64,000 nt of DNA from Bradyrhizobium elkanii USDA 76 (GTDB lineage Bacteria; Pseudomonadota; Alphaproteobacteria; Rhizobiales; Xanthobacteraceae): positions 6,006,001 to 6,070,000 of the forward strand of contig NZ_CP066356.1 of assembly GCF_023278185.1 (NCBI RefSeq). Direction: 5' to 3'. Shown in pieces: positions 1 to 8,922 of the stretch (positions are counted from its first letter, which is position 1; the number at the start of each line of letters is the position of its first letter). The translations under genes and the position numbers were made by a program. Under the pieces are notes generated by a model. The model was not told where the DNA came from and made no database searches. It saw only the letters and a list, made by a program, of their open reading frames with translations.

Positions 1-9
1 CTCGGTCAT
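1..9 (-). CDS. Start of a further leftward gene, cut by the window edge
   Basis: On the minus strand an ATG at 9-7 overlaps the TGA stop of cobJ (8-6) in an ATGA arrangement, the same coupling used by several upstream cob genes. Only Met-Thr-Glu is visible, so the product cannot be identified. By position in the operon another corrin-ring enzyme is likely, but that is inference from context only. Confidence 0.4.
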
Positions 10-740
10 CGGACCTGCCTCGGCGCATAGACCCAGCGGCCGACCCGCCGTGTCGCCGAATTGCCGACGATCACGAGCGTCCGCATGTCGGCCATCTCCG
101 GCCGCGCGTCGCGCAGTTCGACCGTCACGATCCGCTGCTCGGGCGTGCTGACGGCGCGCGCGAACACCACGATGCGCTCGTCGCAGCCCGCCTCGCGCAA
201 GATTTCGAGCGCGCACCCAAAACCTTCCGGCCGGCTGGCCGAGCGCGGATTGTACATCGCGATCGCGAAGTCCGCCTCGGCCGCAAGCCGCAGGCGTTTC
301 TCGATCAGCGGCCATGGCTTGAGATTGTCGGAGAGGTTGATCGCACAGAAATCATGACCGAGCGGCGCACCGGCGCTTGCCGCCGCCGCCAGCATCGCCG
401 TCACGCCGGGCAGAACGCGGATCGGCAGGTCGTGCCATTGCGGCGCGTCCTCGAGCGCTTCGAACACGGCGGATGCCATCGCGAACACGCCGGGATCGCC
501 CGAGGACACCACGACGACGTGGCCCCCTTCCGACGCGAGCCGCAGCGCGTCGGCGGCGCGCTGCAACTCCACGCGATTGTCCGAGGAGTGCAGCGTGAGC
601 CCGGCGCGCGGCGGTACGCGCGTCACATAGGGCGCATAGCCGACGATGTCGGTCGCAGCCGCGAGCGCAGCAGAGACCTCCGGCGTGATCAGCGCCTCAT
701 CGCCCGGTCCGAGCCCCGCGATGGTCAGCGTGCCGGTCAT
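6..740 (-). CDS. cobJ: Precorrin-3B C17-methyltransferase (CobJ)
   Basis: SAM-dependent methylation of precorrin-3B at C-17 with ring contraction, a step of aerobic cobalamin synthesis in the cytoplasm. The 244-residue protein starts TLTIAGLGPGDEALITPEV, the glycine-rich N-terminal loop of the tetrapyrrole methylase fold. It carries VVSSGDPGVFAMA near residue 80 and the family-typical FAIAMYNPRS and IVGNS motifs further on. The frame is open further upstream (to 869), but the ATG at 740 overlaps the end of cobI by four bases and gives the normal family length. The gene sits in the leftward cob operon behind the cobalamin riboswitch at 8.0-8.2 kb, so it is probably repressed by adenosylcobalamin. 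Confidence 0.95.
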   Translation of the reverse strand: MTGTLTIAGLGPGDEALITPEVSAALAAATDIVGYAPYVTRVPPRAGLTLHSSDNRVELQRAADALRLASEGGHVVVVSSGDPGVFAMASAVFEALEDAPQWHDLPIRVLPGVTAMLAAAASAGAPLGHDFCAINLSDNLKPWPLIEKRLRLAAEADFAIAMYNPRSASRPEGFGCALEILREAGCDERIVVFARAVSTPEQRIVTVELRDARPEMADMRTLVIVGNSATRRVGRWVYAPRQVR

Positions 741-1468
741 TGCGCGGCCTCCCTGCGCCGCCCCTGCCCATGCACCAGCACGATCGCAAAATACGGACAC
801 TCGGCCTCGCCGATATCCGCAAGCCGGGCGACGCGCTGATCCGGCATGGTGCCGCGTTCGACGAGCCACGCATCATCGAGGCGCCCCGCGGAAGCCAGCG
901 CGCGGCGGATCTTCGGAAGATTGCGACCGGTCTTCATCACGACCAGCGCGTCGGAGCTGCGCATCCGCTCGGCGAGTTCCGGCTCCGGCAGCGTCCCCAT
1001 CAGAACAGTCGTCACATCGTCGGCCAGCGCAATCGGCTGGCCCACCGAATTCCAGCAGCCGACCATGCCGGGAATGCCGGCGATCACCTCGATCTCGACA
1101 CGTCCCTGCAGCCGCGCATGCAGATGCATGAACGAGCCATAGAAATAGGGATCGCCCTCGCAGAGCACGACGATGTCGATCGCGCGCGCAAATCGCGCCA
1201 GGCGCTCGGCCCATTCGTCATAGAAGTCAGCCAGCAGCCGCGCGTAGTCCGGACTATCGAACGCGATTTCCGTGGTGACCGGATATTCCATCGGATATTC
1301 GCTGACGTCAGCGGCGAGCAAGCCTTCGACGATGCGGCGCGCCTGCCCCGGCTGCCCTTTTTTGCGGAAATAGGCGACATGCTTCGCGGCACGCACCATG
1401 CGGCCAGCGCGCACGCTCATCAGATCCGGATCGCCTGGGCCGAGGCCGCAGCAGATGATACGTCCCAT
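737..1468 (-). CDS. cobI: Precorrin-2 C20-methyltransferase (CobI)
   Basis: Transfers methyl from SAM to C-20 of precorrin-2, giving precorrin-3A, the substrate of CobG. The 243-residue protein opens with IICCGLGPGDPDLMSVRA, has VVLCEGDPYFYGSFMHLHAR around residue 100 and IPGMVGCWN after it, all hallmarks of the CobI/CbiL branch of tetrapyrrole methylases. Its stop overlaps the cobJ start as ATGA, and it starts two bases after the cobH stop, so translational coupling is likely. The two methylases are adjacent paralogues; the SFMHLHAR stretch and operon position separate CobI from CobJ. Confidence 0.95.
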   Translation of the reverse strand: MGRIICCGLGPGDPDLMSVRAGRMVRAAKHVAYFRKKGQPGQARRIVEGLLAADVSEYPMEYPVTTEIAFDSPDYARLLADFYDEWAERLARFARAIDIVVLCEGDPYFYGSFMHLHARLQGRVEIEVIAGIPGMVGCWNSVGQPIALADDVTTVLMGTLPEPELAERMRSSDALVVMKTGRNLPKIRRALASAGRLDDAWLVERGTMPDQRVARLADIGEAECPYFAIVLVHGQGRRREAAQ

Positions 1469-1470
1469 CG

Positions 1471-2100
1471 CTATTCGCTCCGGCTCGCCAGCGCATTGAC
1501 GGCGGCAACCGTGATCGCCGAACCACCGAGCCGTCCCTCGATCGTCAGCGCCGGCACCGGGGGCTCAGCCATCAATGCCGCCTTGGATTCCGCCGCGCCG
1601 ACAAAGCCGACCGGACAGCCGATGATCGCCGCCGGCCTTGGGCAATTGGCGTCTTCCAGCATGTTGAGCAGATGAAACAGCGCCGTCGGCGCATTGCCGA
1701 TCGCGACGATGGCGCCGCCCAGATGCGGCCGCCACAGTTCGAGCGCCGCCGCGGACCGCGTGTTGCGCATCGATCGCGCGAGTGCAGGTACCTTGACGTC
1801 ACCAAGCGTGCAGAGGACGGCATTGCCGGCCGGCAGCCGCGCGCGCGTAATTCCTTCCGACACCATGCGCGCGTCGCAGAGGATCGGCGCGCCCTCCTGC
1901 AAGGCGGCTCGCGCGCGCGCAGCCATGCCTGATGTGAAGCGGACATGCGCTTCCAGGCCCACCATGCCGGCGGCATGGATCATGCGCACGACCACCGGCT
2001 CTTCGTCTGGCGTGAAGCGGGCAAGGTCGGCCTCGGAGCGAATGGTGGCAAAGGACTGGCGATAGATCGCCGCGCCGTCGGTCTCGTAGACGTGCGGCAT
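1471..2100 (-). CDS. cobH: Precorrin-8X methylmutase (CobH)
   Basis: Moves a methyl group from C-11 to C-12 of precorrin-8X to give hydrogenobyrinic acid. The protein (209 residues from ATG at 2100) has the expected length and conserved stretches: YRQSFATIRSEADLARF near the N terminus with the histidine-containing VVRMIHAAGMV after it, DARMVSEGI mid-protein, AIGNAPTALFHLL and PAAIIGCPVGFVGAAESK towards the C terminus. The histidine in RMIHA matches the catalytic residue of the family. A TTG one codon upstream is also possible, but the ATG shares a base with the cobG stop (TGATG), the usual coupling in this operon. Confidence 0.95.
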   Translation of the reverse strand: MPHVYETDGAAIYRQSFATIRSEADLARFTPDEEPVVVRMIHAAGMVGLEAHVRFTSGMAARARAALQEGAPILCDARMVSEGITRARLPAGNAVLCTLGDVKVPALARSMRNTRSAAALELWRPHLGGAIVAIGNAPTALFHLLNMLEDANCPRPAAIIGCPVGFVGAAESKAALMAEPPVPALTIEGRLGGSAITVAAVNALASRSE

Positions 2101-3263
2101 CAATGGCCTCCCGTCAGCACGGAGGGATTTGCGACGAGGTACGAACTGGCCAGCCCTCGGATGACCGGCGCATCCCGCGTCGTGCCGCGGCGGATCAGAT
2201 CAAAGCCGTCGTCTGTTGCAACGAGGGTAACATCCGCAGAACCGGAATGGGCGCAGCCCTTGGCGCAGCCGGAGACGTGAAGCCGCGCATCGGGTGGGAT
2301 ATGCCGCGCGAGCGCCGATGCCAGCATACGCGTATCCGCATGCGCCTCGCCGCAGCGCGGCGCACCGCTGCAGGCGACCACGCGCAGCCTGGGGTCGCCG
2401 GCATCAGTCACGAGGTCCGTCCCACGGGGCATCTCGCACATCCCCTCCACCAGCATCATCCGCCACGGCGTCATGCGAAGAGCCTGCGCGCACCCGGCAA
2501 GATCGCCGAGCGTCTGGTGCGGCATCTGCCCGAAGACGACGCCAACCATCGCGCCCGCCGGATAGAGGCCAGGCGCAGGGTCCGCCGATCGGACCACGGG
2601 CTCGGCATCGCCGCGAAGTGTCTCGGGAACGCTCGCACCGCCGGCCAGATGAGCCGCCATCCGCCGTTTTTCACCCCTGACTCCGCCGGAGGCGACGAAC
2701 CACTCGGCCAGTGCCAGCGCCGCCTGCACAACCTCGCTCCGCCTGACCGAAAGCCCGCGCTGTGCGCCATCGGCACGTACCAGCAGTCCGCCGCTGCGAT
2801 CGCGCTCGATCCTGATATCGGCGGATGCACCCGCCAGCATCCGCGCATTGCCGTCATCGATTGCGAAGCCGAACTTGGTTGGAAGATCAAGCGAGGCACT
2901 GGCAAGCCCCTGCTCAAGCTCGGTCGCAAGCGAGCGCGTCTCGTCGGCGGCAGTCCAGAACGGCGTCACCAGAATGTTGCGCTGTGCCTCGGCATTCGAG
3001 TCTGCGTCCAGCAACCCGAGCTCAGCGAGCCCGTCGACCAGGGGCGGATAACCTTCATCGCTGACGCCGCGGATCTGGAGATTGGCGCGGCTGGTCAGGT
3101 CGATCAGGCCGTTGCCGTATCGCGCCGCCAGCTCGGCGATTCCCGCCGCCTGCGCGGCGTCCAGCCGTCCGGCGCGCGGGCGAATGCGCACCACGAGGCC
3201 GTCGCCCGATAGCATCGGCCGCAGCGCGCCGGGACACCAGCCCTTGACCGCAACCGCGCTCAT
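2100..3263 (-). CDS. cobG: Precorrin-3B synthase (CobG), oxygen-dependent
   Basis: A ferredoxin-dependent sulfite/nitrite-reductase-like protein of 387 residues that hydroxylates precorrin-3A with O2, the defining step of the aerobic B12 route. It shows the two half-domains of the family: LIDLTSRANLQIRGV near residue 55 and the C-terminal cysteine clusters CSGAPRCGEA and VSGCAKGCAHSG, which supply the Fe-S and siroheme-type ligands. The start ATG overlaps the cobN stop by four bases. It is shorter than the Pseudomonas denitrificans prototype (about 460 residues from memory), but both half-domains are present. Its presence shows that the pathway here is the O2-requiring one. Confidence 0.93.
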   Translation of the reverse strand: MSAVAVKGWCPGALRPMLSGDGLVVRIRPRAGRLDAAQAAGIAELAARYGNGLIDLTSRANLQIRGVSDEGYPPLVDGLAELGLLDADSNAEAQRNILVTPFWTAADETRSLATELEQGLASASLDLPTKFGFAIDDGNARMLAGASADIRIERDRSGGLLVRADGAQRGLSVRRSEVVQAALALAEWFVASGGVRGEKRRMAAHLAGGASVPETLRGDAEPVVRSADPAPGLYPAGAMVGVVFGQMPHQTLGDLAGCAQALRMTPWRMMLVEGMCEMPRGTDLVTDAGDPRLRVVACSGAPRCGEAHADTRMLASALARHIPPDARLHVSGCAKGCAHSGSADVTLVATDDGFDLIRRGTTRDAPVIRGLASSYLVANPSVLTGGH

Positions 3264-6200
3264 GAGGCCTCCTGCAACGCAGCCGCAATCGAATTGCGCC
3301 GCGTCTGCCAGAGCGAGGCTTCATGCAATCTCGTGAAGCAGGTCTCGATCGCCGCCAGTGCCGCCGGATTCTCGCGCGCCATGAAGCAGCGAACCTCGTC
3401 ATTGCCGAGCGTCGCATCGTAGTAGAGATCGAACAGGTGCGGCGGCACCGCGCCGGCGAGATGGGCGAACGCCGCCATGTGCTCCAGCGTCGCCGAGATC
3501 TCGGCGGCACCACGGAAGCCATGGCGCATCATGCCCGCGATCCATGCAGGGTTGACCGCGCGCACCCGCACCACTCGCGAGATTTCCTCGGTCAACGCGC
3601 GGGCATGCGGCCGATCCGGCCGCGTCGCATCGAGGTGATAGAGCGCCGGGATTTTTGTGCCAAGGCGCCGGGCCGCCGCCGCGATGCCGGCCTCGTGCGC
3701 GGCATAGTCCGCCGCCAGCAGCAGATCGGTCTCCGGCAGATCCTGGGTGTGAACAAAACTGTCCGCGGCCGCGAGCCGCGCCTCGATGCCGGCGCGATCG
3801 GGCCGCATCTCGCCGTCGGCTGCGAGAGCCCATGACGATGCAGACAGCCAGGCTTCGCCGGCTGCCTCACGTGCCGCCTCGGTGAAGACATCCGGCATCG
3901 ACGCAATGCCAACGCCATAATATCCGGGGCGAGGACCGAACACGCGCGAGATGCGCTCTCGGTAAGGATTCTCGTCCGCCTCATCACAGCGTTCGGACAA
4001 CGCCTCCGCCGCCGCTTCGAACAACTGGGCCAGCCCTGAGAAGACGTCGCGGAACAGCCCCGACACGCGCAACGTCACGTCGATGCGCGGCCGGCCGAGC
4101 TCCGCGGGCGCGATGATGTCGTAGCCCGACACCCGCCCCGATCCGTGATCCCAGCGCGGCGCGATGCCCGCGAGGTGCAGGGCCATCGCAAAGTCCTCGC
4201 CGGCAGTGCGCATCGTCGAGGAGCCCCAGAGGTCGACCACGAGTCCCTTCGGCCAGTCGCCGTGATCCTGCAAATGACGGCGCAGCAGCTCCTCGGCGAG
4301 CTTCACACCCTGCGCATGTGCCGACGGCGTTGGCACCGCGCGCGGATCGACCGCAAACAGATTGCGTCCGGTCGGCAGCACGTCGCCCCGTCCACGCCAG
4401 GGCGAGCCCGACGGCCCCGGCGCGACGCGCCGCCCCGCGAGCGCATCGCGCAGCGCCGCCCTCTCCGCCTCGCCGCAGGCGCCCTGCCCGAATATATGCA
4501 GGCCGTCGCCGAACTGGCTTTCCTTGAGATCGCAGACGAAACGATCGATCTGCGGAATGGCCTCGGCCGCGGAGACCGACGCGGCGAGACCGAGATCGTC
4601 TTCCAGCCCGGCGATGCGGGCTTCGTCGCGGATCGCGGCGATCAGGCGCTGCCGCCGCGCCGGATCGAGGCCGTCGGCAGTCGAATACTCATCGAGCAAG
4701 CGTTCGAGACTGCGCAGGCCTTCCGGCACCGCGGCCTGCGCCAGCGGCGGCGGCAGATGGCCGATCGTCACGGCACCGATCCGGCGCTTGGCCTGAGCCG
4801 CCTCGCCGGGATCGTTGACGATGAAGGGATAGACGACGGGCAGATCGCCGGTCAGCGCTTCCGGCCAGCATGCTGACGATAGCGCAACCGACTTGCCGGG
4901 CAGCCATTCCAGCGTTCCGTGCGCGCCCATGTGGACCACGGCATCGATGCCCTGCTGCCTGAGCCACAGATAGAACGCGACATAGGCATGGCGCGGCGTG
5001 CGCGACAGATCGTGATAGTCGGCATCGCGATGAGTGACCTCGCCGCGCTCCGGCTGAACGGCGATGATCGACTTGCCGCTTTGAACCGCCGAGAAATGAA
5101 ACGCGCCGTCACGGCATTCGGGATCGTCCTCCGGGGTGCCCCATGCGCGCGCAAGATCGTCCTGGAGCTGCAGCGGAAGACTGGAGAGCGCCGTGCGATA
5201 CTCGGCTACGTCCCATGTCAGCCTCCGGTGCAGAAGGACGTCGCCAAGCGACCTCACCGGCGCCAGATCAAACCCCGCGCCCGCGAGATCGGCCAGCAGC
5301 GCCTCGACCGAAGCCAGCGCATCGAGGCCGACGGCATGCGCGATCTGATGCGGACGGCCCGGGTAGTTCGAGAGCACCAGCGCAAGCTGCTTCTTTTGCG
5401 CCGGTTTGCTGGCAAGCCGATGCCAGGCTGCGACGCGCGCGGCAATTGCAGCGACGCGCTCGGCGTCCGGTCGATGCGCAAGATGCGCGAATTGCAGCTC
5501 GGGATCGCGCTCACCAGGCGATTTGAAGCTCACGACGCCCGCGAACAGGCGGCCGTCGACCTCCGGCAGCACCACATGCATCGCGAGATCGCCGGGCGAG
5601 AGCCCGCGGAGCGACAAGGCCCAGTCCTCGCGCCGCGCCGTCGACAAAGCGACCTGGAACACCGGGCACGATGCAGCGTCGAACGGCGTCGTGCCGTCGT
5701 CACCGGCCGCGGAGAACGCGGTCGCATTGACGATGGCCGCTGGAACGCATTGCGCGAACTGGACACGCAGCCAATCGGCCACGCCCGCCGCCTTCAGCGA
5801 GGTGACGAACACGCCGTGCGCATCAAAACCCCTGTCGCGCAGTGCATCGATCAAGGCATCGACCGGCGCCGTGTCGCCGGCCGCGAGATAAGAACGATAA
5901 AACGTCACCAGCACGCGCGGCCGGCCGTCCGGTGCCGGCAACGCCGCGATGGCACCGCGCCGGGAATCGTAGACGCCGATCTCCGGAAGATCGATCTCGC
6001 CGACCACAGGCCCGGCATAAAGTCCGGACGCCAGCGCCAGTTGCGCGATCACGGCCTGCGCGGCAACGGGGCCGCCCTTGTCGCACAGCACCTTGAGACG
6101 GCGCAGCGTCGAGACCGGCAAGGTCGAGAATCCATCCAGCCGCAAATCGTCGCGACCATCGGCCGGCAGCACGACCAAGGCAATGCCGCGCTCCTTCGCC

Positions 6201-6508
6201 AGCCGATGCACCGCAGCCAGCCCGTATGACCAATAGGGCTCGCCGCCGATCAGCCGCACCAAAATGCCGCGGGCGTGCGAGAGCGTCCGCTCGATATAGG
6301 TATCGACCGACAGCGGATGGCGCAGCTCCGCGAGATTGGCGAGCCGCAGCGACGGCAACGCAGCGCGGCCGCGCCGCCAGCCGGCCGCGAAGGCAGCAAG
6401 ATCGCTGTCGGAAAACGACAACACCACGAGATCGGCCGGATCCTGGCCGAGGTCCCTAGGCGTCGCGGTCTCCTCAAGGCCGCGGCTCTCGCGGAAGACG
6501 ACGTGCAT
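3260..6508 (-). CDS. cobN: Cobaltochelatase large subunit (CobN)
   Basis: The 1082-residue large subunit of the ATP-dependent CobNST chelatase, which inserts cobalt into hydrogenobyrinic acid a,c-diamide. Conserved CobN/magnesium-chelatase-H features include VVHMGAHGTLEWLPGKSVAL mid-protein, YPFIVNDPGEAAQAKRRIG and LVVDLWGSSTMRTAGEDFAM. The start overlaps the cobW stop (TGATG). It is somewhat shorter than the roughly 1270-residue CobN proteins of Pseudomonas denitrificans and Rhizobium, with no sign of a break in the frame. The small and middle subunits CobS and CobT are not in this window. Regulation is probably through the riboswitch that leads this operon. Confidence 0.95.
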   Translation of the reverse strand: MHVVFRESRGLEETATPRDLGQDPADLVVLSFSDSDLAAFAAGWRRGRAALPSLRLANLAELRHPLSVDTYIERTLSHARGILVRLIGGEPYWSYGLAAVHRLAKERGIALVVLPADGRDDLRLDGFSTLPVSTLRRLKVLCDKGGPVAAQAVIAQLALASGLYAGPVVGEIDLPEIGVYDSRRGAIAALPAPDGRPRVLVTFYRSYLAAGDTAPVDALIDALRDRGFDAHGVFVTSLKAAGVADWLRVQFAQCVPAAIVNATAFSAAGDDGTTPFDAASCPVFQVALSTARREDWALSLRGLSPGDLAMHVVLPEVDGRLFAGVVSFKSPGERDPELQFAHLAHRPDAERVAAIAARVAAWHRLASKPAQKKQLALVLSNYPGRPHQIAHAVGLDALASVEALLADLAGAGFDLAPVRSLGDVLLHRRLTWDVAEYRTALSSLPLQLQDDLARAWGTPEDDPECRDGAFHFSAVQSGKSIIAVQPERGEVTHRDADYHDLSRTPRHAYVAFYLWLRQQGIDAVVHMGAHGTLEWLPGKSVALSSACWPEALTGDLPVVYPFIVNDPGEAAQAKRRIGAVTIGHLPPPLAQAAVPEGLRSLERLLDEYSTADGLDPARRQRLIAAIRDEARIAGLEDDLGLAASVSAAEAIPQIDRFVCDLKESQFGDGLHIFGQGACGEAERAALRDALAGRRVAPGPSGSPWRGRGDVLPTGRNLFAVDPRAVPTPSAHAQGVKLAEELLRRHLQDHGDWPKGLVVDLWGSSTMRTAGEDFAMALHLAGIAPRWDHGSGRVSGYDIIAPAELGRPRIDVTLRVSGLFRDVFSGLAQLFEAAAEALSERCDEADENPYRERISRVFGPRPGYYGVGIASMPDVFTEAAREAAGEAWLSASSWALAADGEMRPDRAGIEARLAAADSFVHTQDLPETDLLLAADYAAHEAGIAAAARRLGTKIPALYHLDATRPDRPHARALTEEISRVVRVRAVNPAWIAGMMRHGFRGAAEISATLEHMAAFAHLAGAVPPHLFDLYYDATLGNDEVRCFMARENPAALAAIETCFTRLHEASLWQTRRNSIAAALQEAS

Positions 6509-7542
6509 CAGACACCAAGCCGTGCCCTGATCGCGGCTTCATCGATGTCCGCATGTTCGCCGATCACGACGAGCTTCGACTGCCGCGCCCGTGCGCCCCA
6601 GGGCATGTCGAACTGATGCCGCACCCGTTCGCCGACCGATTGCACCAGCAGCCGCATCGGCTTGCCTTCGACCGCGATGTAGCCCTTGGCGCGCAGCACG
6701 TTCTGCTCACGCGCCAGTCCCTTGATCGAGGCGACCAGCGCGTCGACATCCGAAACTTCCGGAAGATCGATCACGACGGAATTGAAATCGTCGTGCTCGT
6801 GTTCCTCCTCGCCATCGTGATGCGACGGCCGCGCCGCGAGATCGTTTTCCGCCGCCGCCTCGAGGCCGAGGATCACGCGCGCGTCGATCGTGCCGTCGAC
6901 GACGGGCAGCATCGGCACCTCGCGCGGCATCTCGGCCCCGATCACCGCTTTCGCTGCCTTGATCCCCTCCGCCCCGGCAAGGTCGGCCTTGGTCAGCAGC
7001 ACGAGATCGGCGCAGGCAATCTGGTCCTCGAACACTTCGGACAGCGGCGTCTCGTGGTCGAGATTGTCGTCCGCTGCGCGCTGCGCGTCCACCGCGGCCG
7101 GATCAGGCGCAAACCGGCCGGCGGCGACAGCCTCCGCATCGGCCAGCGCGATCACGCCGTCGACCGTGATCCGCGAGCGGATCTCCGGCCAGTCGAACGC
7201 TTTCAACAGCGGCTTCGGCAGGGCGAGCCCCGAGGTCTCGATCACGATATGATCGGGCTTCACGTTCCGCGCCAGCAACTGCTCCATCGCCGGGATGAAA
7301 TCGTCGGCGACCGTGCAGCAGATGCAGCCATTGGCGAGCTCGACGATGTTCTCGGCCGGGCAATTGGCGTCGGCGCACGACTTCAGGATGTCGCCATCGA
7401 CGCCTTCGCTGCCGAATTCGTTGACCAGCACTGCGAGTTTCTTGCCGTTGGCATTGCGGATCAGATGCTGGATCAGCGTCGTCTTGCCGGAGCCGAGAAA
7501 GCCGGTCACGACGGTGACCGGAATTTTGGCGAGCGTGGTCAT
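6508..7542 (-). CDS. cobW: CobW-type GTPase (COG0523 metallochaperone)
   Basis: A G3E-family GTPase of 344 residues thought to deliver cobalt to the CobN chelatase. The P-loop GFLGSGKTTLIQHL lies near residue 15, the CxCC metal-binding signature NGCICCTVADDF near residue 70, and a histidine-acidic stretch SHHDGEEEHEHDDF in the C-terminal half suggests divalent metal binding. The frame is open upstream, but the ATG at 7542 overlaps the stop of the preceding gene and gives the canonical MTTLAKIPVTVVTGFLGSGK start. Position immediately before cobN supports the CobW assignment rather than a zinc-linked COG0523 paralogue. Confidence 0.93.
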   Translation of the reverse strand: MTTLAKIPVTVVTGFLGSGKTTLIQHLIRNANGKKLAVLVNEFGSEGVDGDILKSCADANCPAENIVELANGCICCTVADDFIPAMEQLLARNVKPDHIVIETSGLALPKPLLKAFDWPEIRSRITVDGVIALADAEAVAAGRFAPDPAAVDAQRAADDNLDHETPLSEVFEDQIACADLVLLTKADLAGAEGIKAAKAVIGAEMPREVPMLPVVDGTIDARVILGLEAAAENDLAARPSHHDGEEEHEHDDFNSVVIDLPEVSDVDALVASIKGLAREQNVLRAKGYIAVEGKPMRLLVQSVGERVRHQFDMPWGARARQSKLVVIGEHADIDEAAIRARLGV

Positions 7543-7913
7543 TCTGCGGCCTCCGGCACGACGGGAAGAGGTGGAATGCGGGCGAGCGATTGCTTGCGGA
7601 AGATATCCGGACGGCTGCGCCACGGCACGATGCCGTCAGGCGCCGCCGCATAGGCGGAGGCACCGGCGATCACATCCGCGGCATTATCAGCGGACAGTCG
7701 GCCGTAGACATAGGACCATCGCCCCGGCGCGCTGAGCGCGACCGAGCAACCCTGGCTGCAGGCCGACAGGCATGCGACGGGAACCAGATTGACGTCATCG
7801 GGCACGCCGGCCTCGACGAGCGCGGCATGCAGGCGCGCACCGGGCGCGAGCTCACCTTCCGCCGGCGTCTGGCCGGCGCGGCAGGTGATGCAGACATGGA
7901 GTGTAACGCTCAT
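7539..7913 (-). CDS. DUF1636 small cysteine-rich protein of the cob operon
   Basis: A 124-residue protein starting MSVTLHVCITCRAG. It has a CxxC pair near the N terminus and CLSACSQGCSVAL near residue 50, a spacing like that of thioredoxin-fold [2Fe-2S] ferredoxins. Members of this DUF1636 family recur beside cobW and cobN, but a biochemical role is not known to me. An electron donor for CobG or a metal-handling role are both guesses. The ATG at 7913 is chosen because AGGAAGG precedes it at good spacing; an upstream in-frame ATG at 7952 would add 13 unlikely residues. It is the first gene behind the cobalamin riboswitch. Confidence 0.85.
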   Translation of the reverse strand: MSVTLHVCITCRAGQTPAEGELAPGARLHAALVEAGVPDDVNLVPVACLSACSQGCSVALSAPGRWSYVYGRLSADNAADVIAGASAYAAAPDGIVPWRSRPDIFRKQSLARIPPLPVVPEAAE

Positions 7914-7950
7914 CGCCCTTCCTGGATTGACGGCGGGAGCGATGAGGCAC

Positions 7951-7975
7951 ACGAACCGATTTTGGACAGGTTCGT
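7951..7975 (-). promoter_or_regulatory. Hairpin between riboswitch and first cob gene
   Basis: A perfect 7-bp inverted repeat (ACGAACC at 7951-7957, GGTTCGT at 7969-7975) lies between the aptamer and the DUF1636 start codon. It could be part of the riboswitch expression platform. No U-tract follows it on the minus strand and it does not cover the ribosome-binding site, so its role is uncertain. Confidence 0.4.
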
Positions 7976-8012
7976 TCCCCGTCGCGGAACACCCCGTCCG
8001 CCGGTCTCACAA

Positions 8013-8215
8013 CATGCTGCGTTGGCAGGTCTCCCGGCTTGCGGAGCAGGTTTTACCCTTCGATGCCCGCCTTCCCGACTCCATATGGAATCAGTGGCTT
8101 GGGCATCTCTCCGGTCACGGTCGCGGGGGCGGCTGCGCTTCGGGCGAACCTTGCGGTCATCGCCCTATCGCATTCCCTCTTCGCCTGTCGTAGGACAGGA
8201 ACCAACGCAGGACCA
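8013..8215 (-). promoter_or_regulatory. Cobalamin riboswitch controlling the leftward cob operon
   Basis: Read on the minus strand, the region has the expected order of cobalamin aptamer elements. A closing helix is formed by CTGCGTTGG (from 8210) and CCAACGCAG (to 8017), a perfect 9-bp pairing. Then come GGTTCCTGTC...GACAGG, GAAGAGGGAATGCG, the core GCAGCCGCCCCCGCGACCGTG, the B12-box-like AGCCACTG near 8100, GTCGGGAAGG, and the 3' end GCCGGGAGACCTGCC. It lies about 100 bases upstream of the DUF1636 gene and so controls DUF1636-cobW-cobN-cobG-cobH-cobI-cobJ. The divergent cobO start codon is only about 45 bp from the aptamer's 5' end, so the two promoters must overlap or interleave. Confidence 0.93.
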
Positions 8216-8257
8216 CCATTCGTCCAAGCCTCGCACTTGTCAAGCCGAAGGAACGTA

Positions 8258-8911
8258 ATGACTTCAGATGGAAACGACGCTGCGGACGGCGCCATCGGCA
8301 CCGATTCTTCGCTGGATGCGCGCCACGCGGACAAGATGGCGAAAAAGAAGGCCGCCCGCGACCGCATCATGGCGACCAAGAGCGGCGAAAAGGGTCTGAT
8401 CATCGTCCATACCGGCGCCGGCAAAGGAAAATCCTCCTCCGCCTTCGGCATGATCGTGCGCTGCGTGGCGCACGGCTTTCCCTGCGCCGTGGTGCAGTTC
8501 ATCAAGGGCGCCTGGGATACCGGCGAGCGCCGCCTGCTTACCGGGCATTTCGGCGATCTCTGTCAGTTTCACGCGATGGGCGAAGGCTTTACCTGGGAGA
8601 CGCAGGATCGCGCCCGCGACATCGCGGCAGCGCAAGCGGGCTGGGAGAAGGCCAAGCAGCTGATCGCAGACCCGAGCCTGCGCATGGTCGTGCTCGACGA
8701 GATCAACATCGCGCTACGCTACGATTATCTCGCGATCGCCGATGTCGTCGACTTCCTGACGACGTCGAAGCCGCCGATGACCCATGTCGTGCTCACCGGG
8801 CGCAACGCCAAGGACGAACTGATCGAGATCGCCGATCTCGTCACCGAGATGACGCTGGTGAAGCATCCGTTCCGCTCCGGCATCAAGGCCCAGCCAGGCG
8901 TCGAGTTCTGA
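8258..8911 (+). CDS. cobO: Corrinoid adenosyltransferase (CobO)
   Basis: ATP:cob(I)yrinic acid a,c-diamide adenosyltransferase of the CobA/CobO/BtuR type, 217 residues. The modified P-loop [15 protein letters not shown] lies at about residue 52, followed by [14 protein letters not shown], and [16 protein letters not shown] marks the Walker-B-like segment; these are all family signatures. The basic N-terminal helix [14 protein letters not shown] is typical. The start at 8258 has AAGGAA eight bases upstream; the frame is open further back into the riboswitch region, but those residues do not resemble the family. cobQ follows 11 bases downstream, so the two form an operon. Confidence 0.95.
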   Translation: MTSDGNDAADGAIGTDSSLDARHADKMAKKKAARDRIMATKSGEKGLIIVHTGAGKGKSSSAFGMIVRCVAHGFPCAVVQFIKGAWDTGERRLLTGHFGDLCQFHAMGEGFTWETQDRARDIAAAQAGWEKAKQLIADPSLRMVVLDEINIALRYDYLAIADVVDFLTTSKPPMTHVVLTGRNAKDELIEIADLVTEMTLVKHPFRSGIKAQPGVEF

Positions 8912-8922
8912 CAGACAGCACC

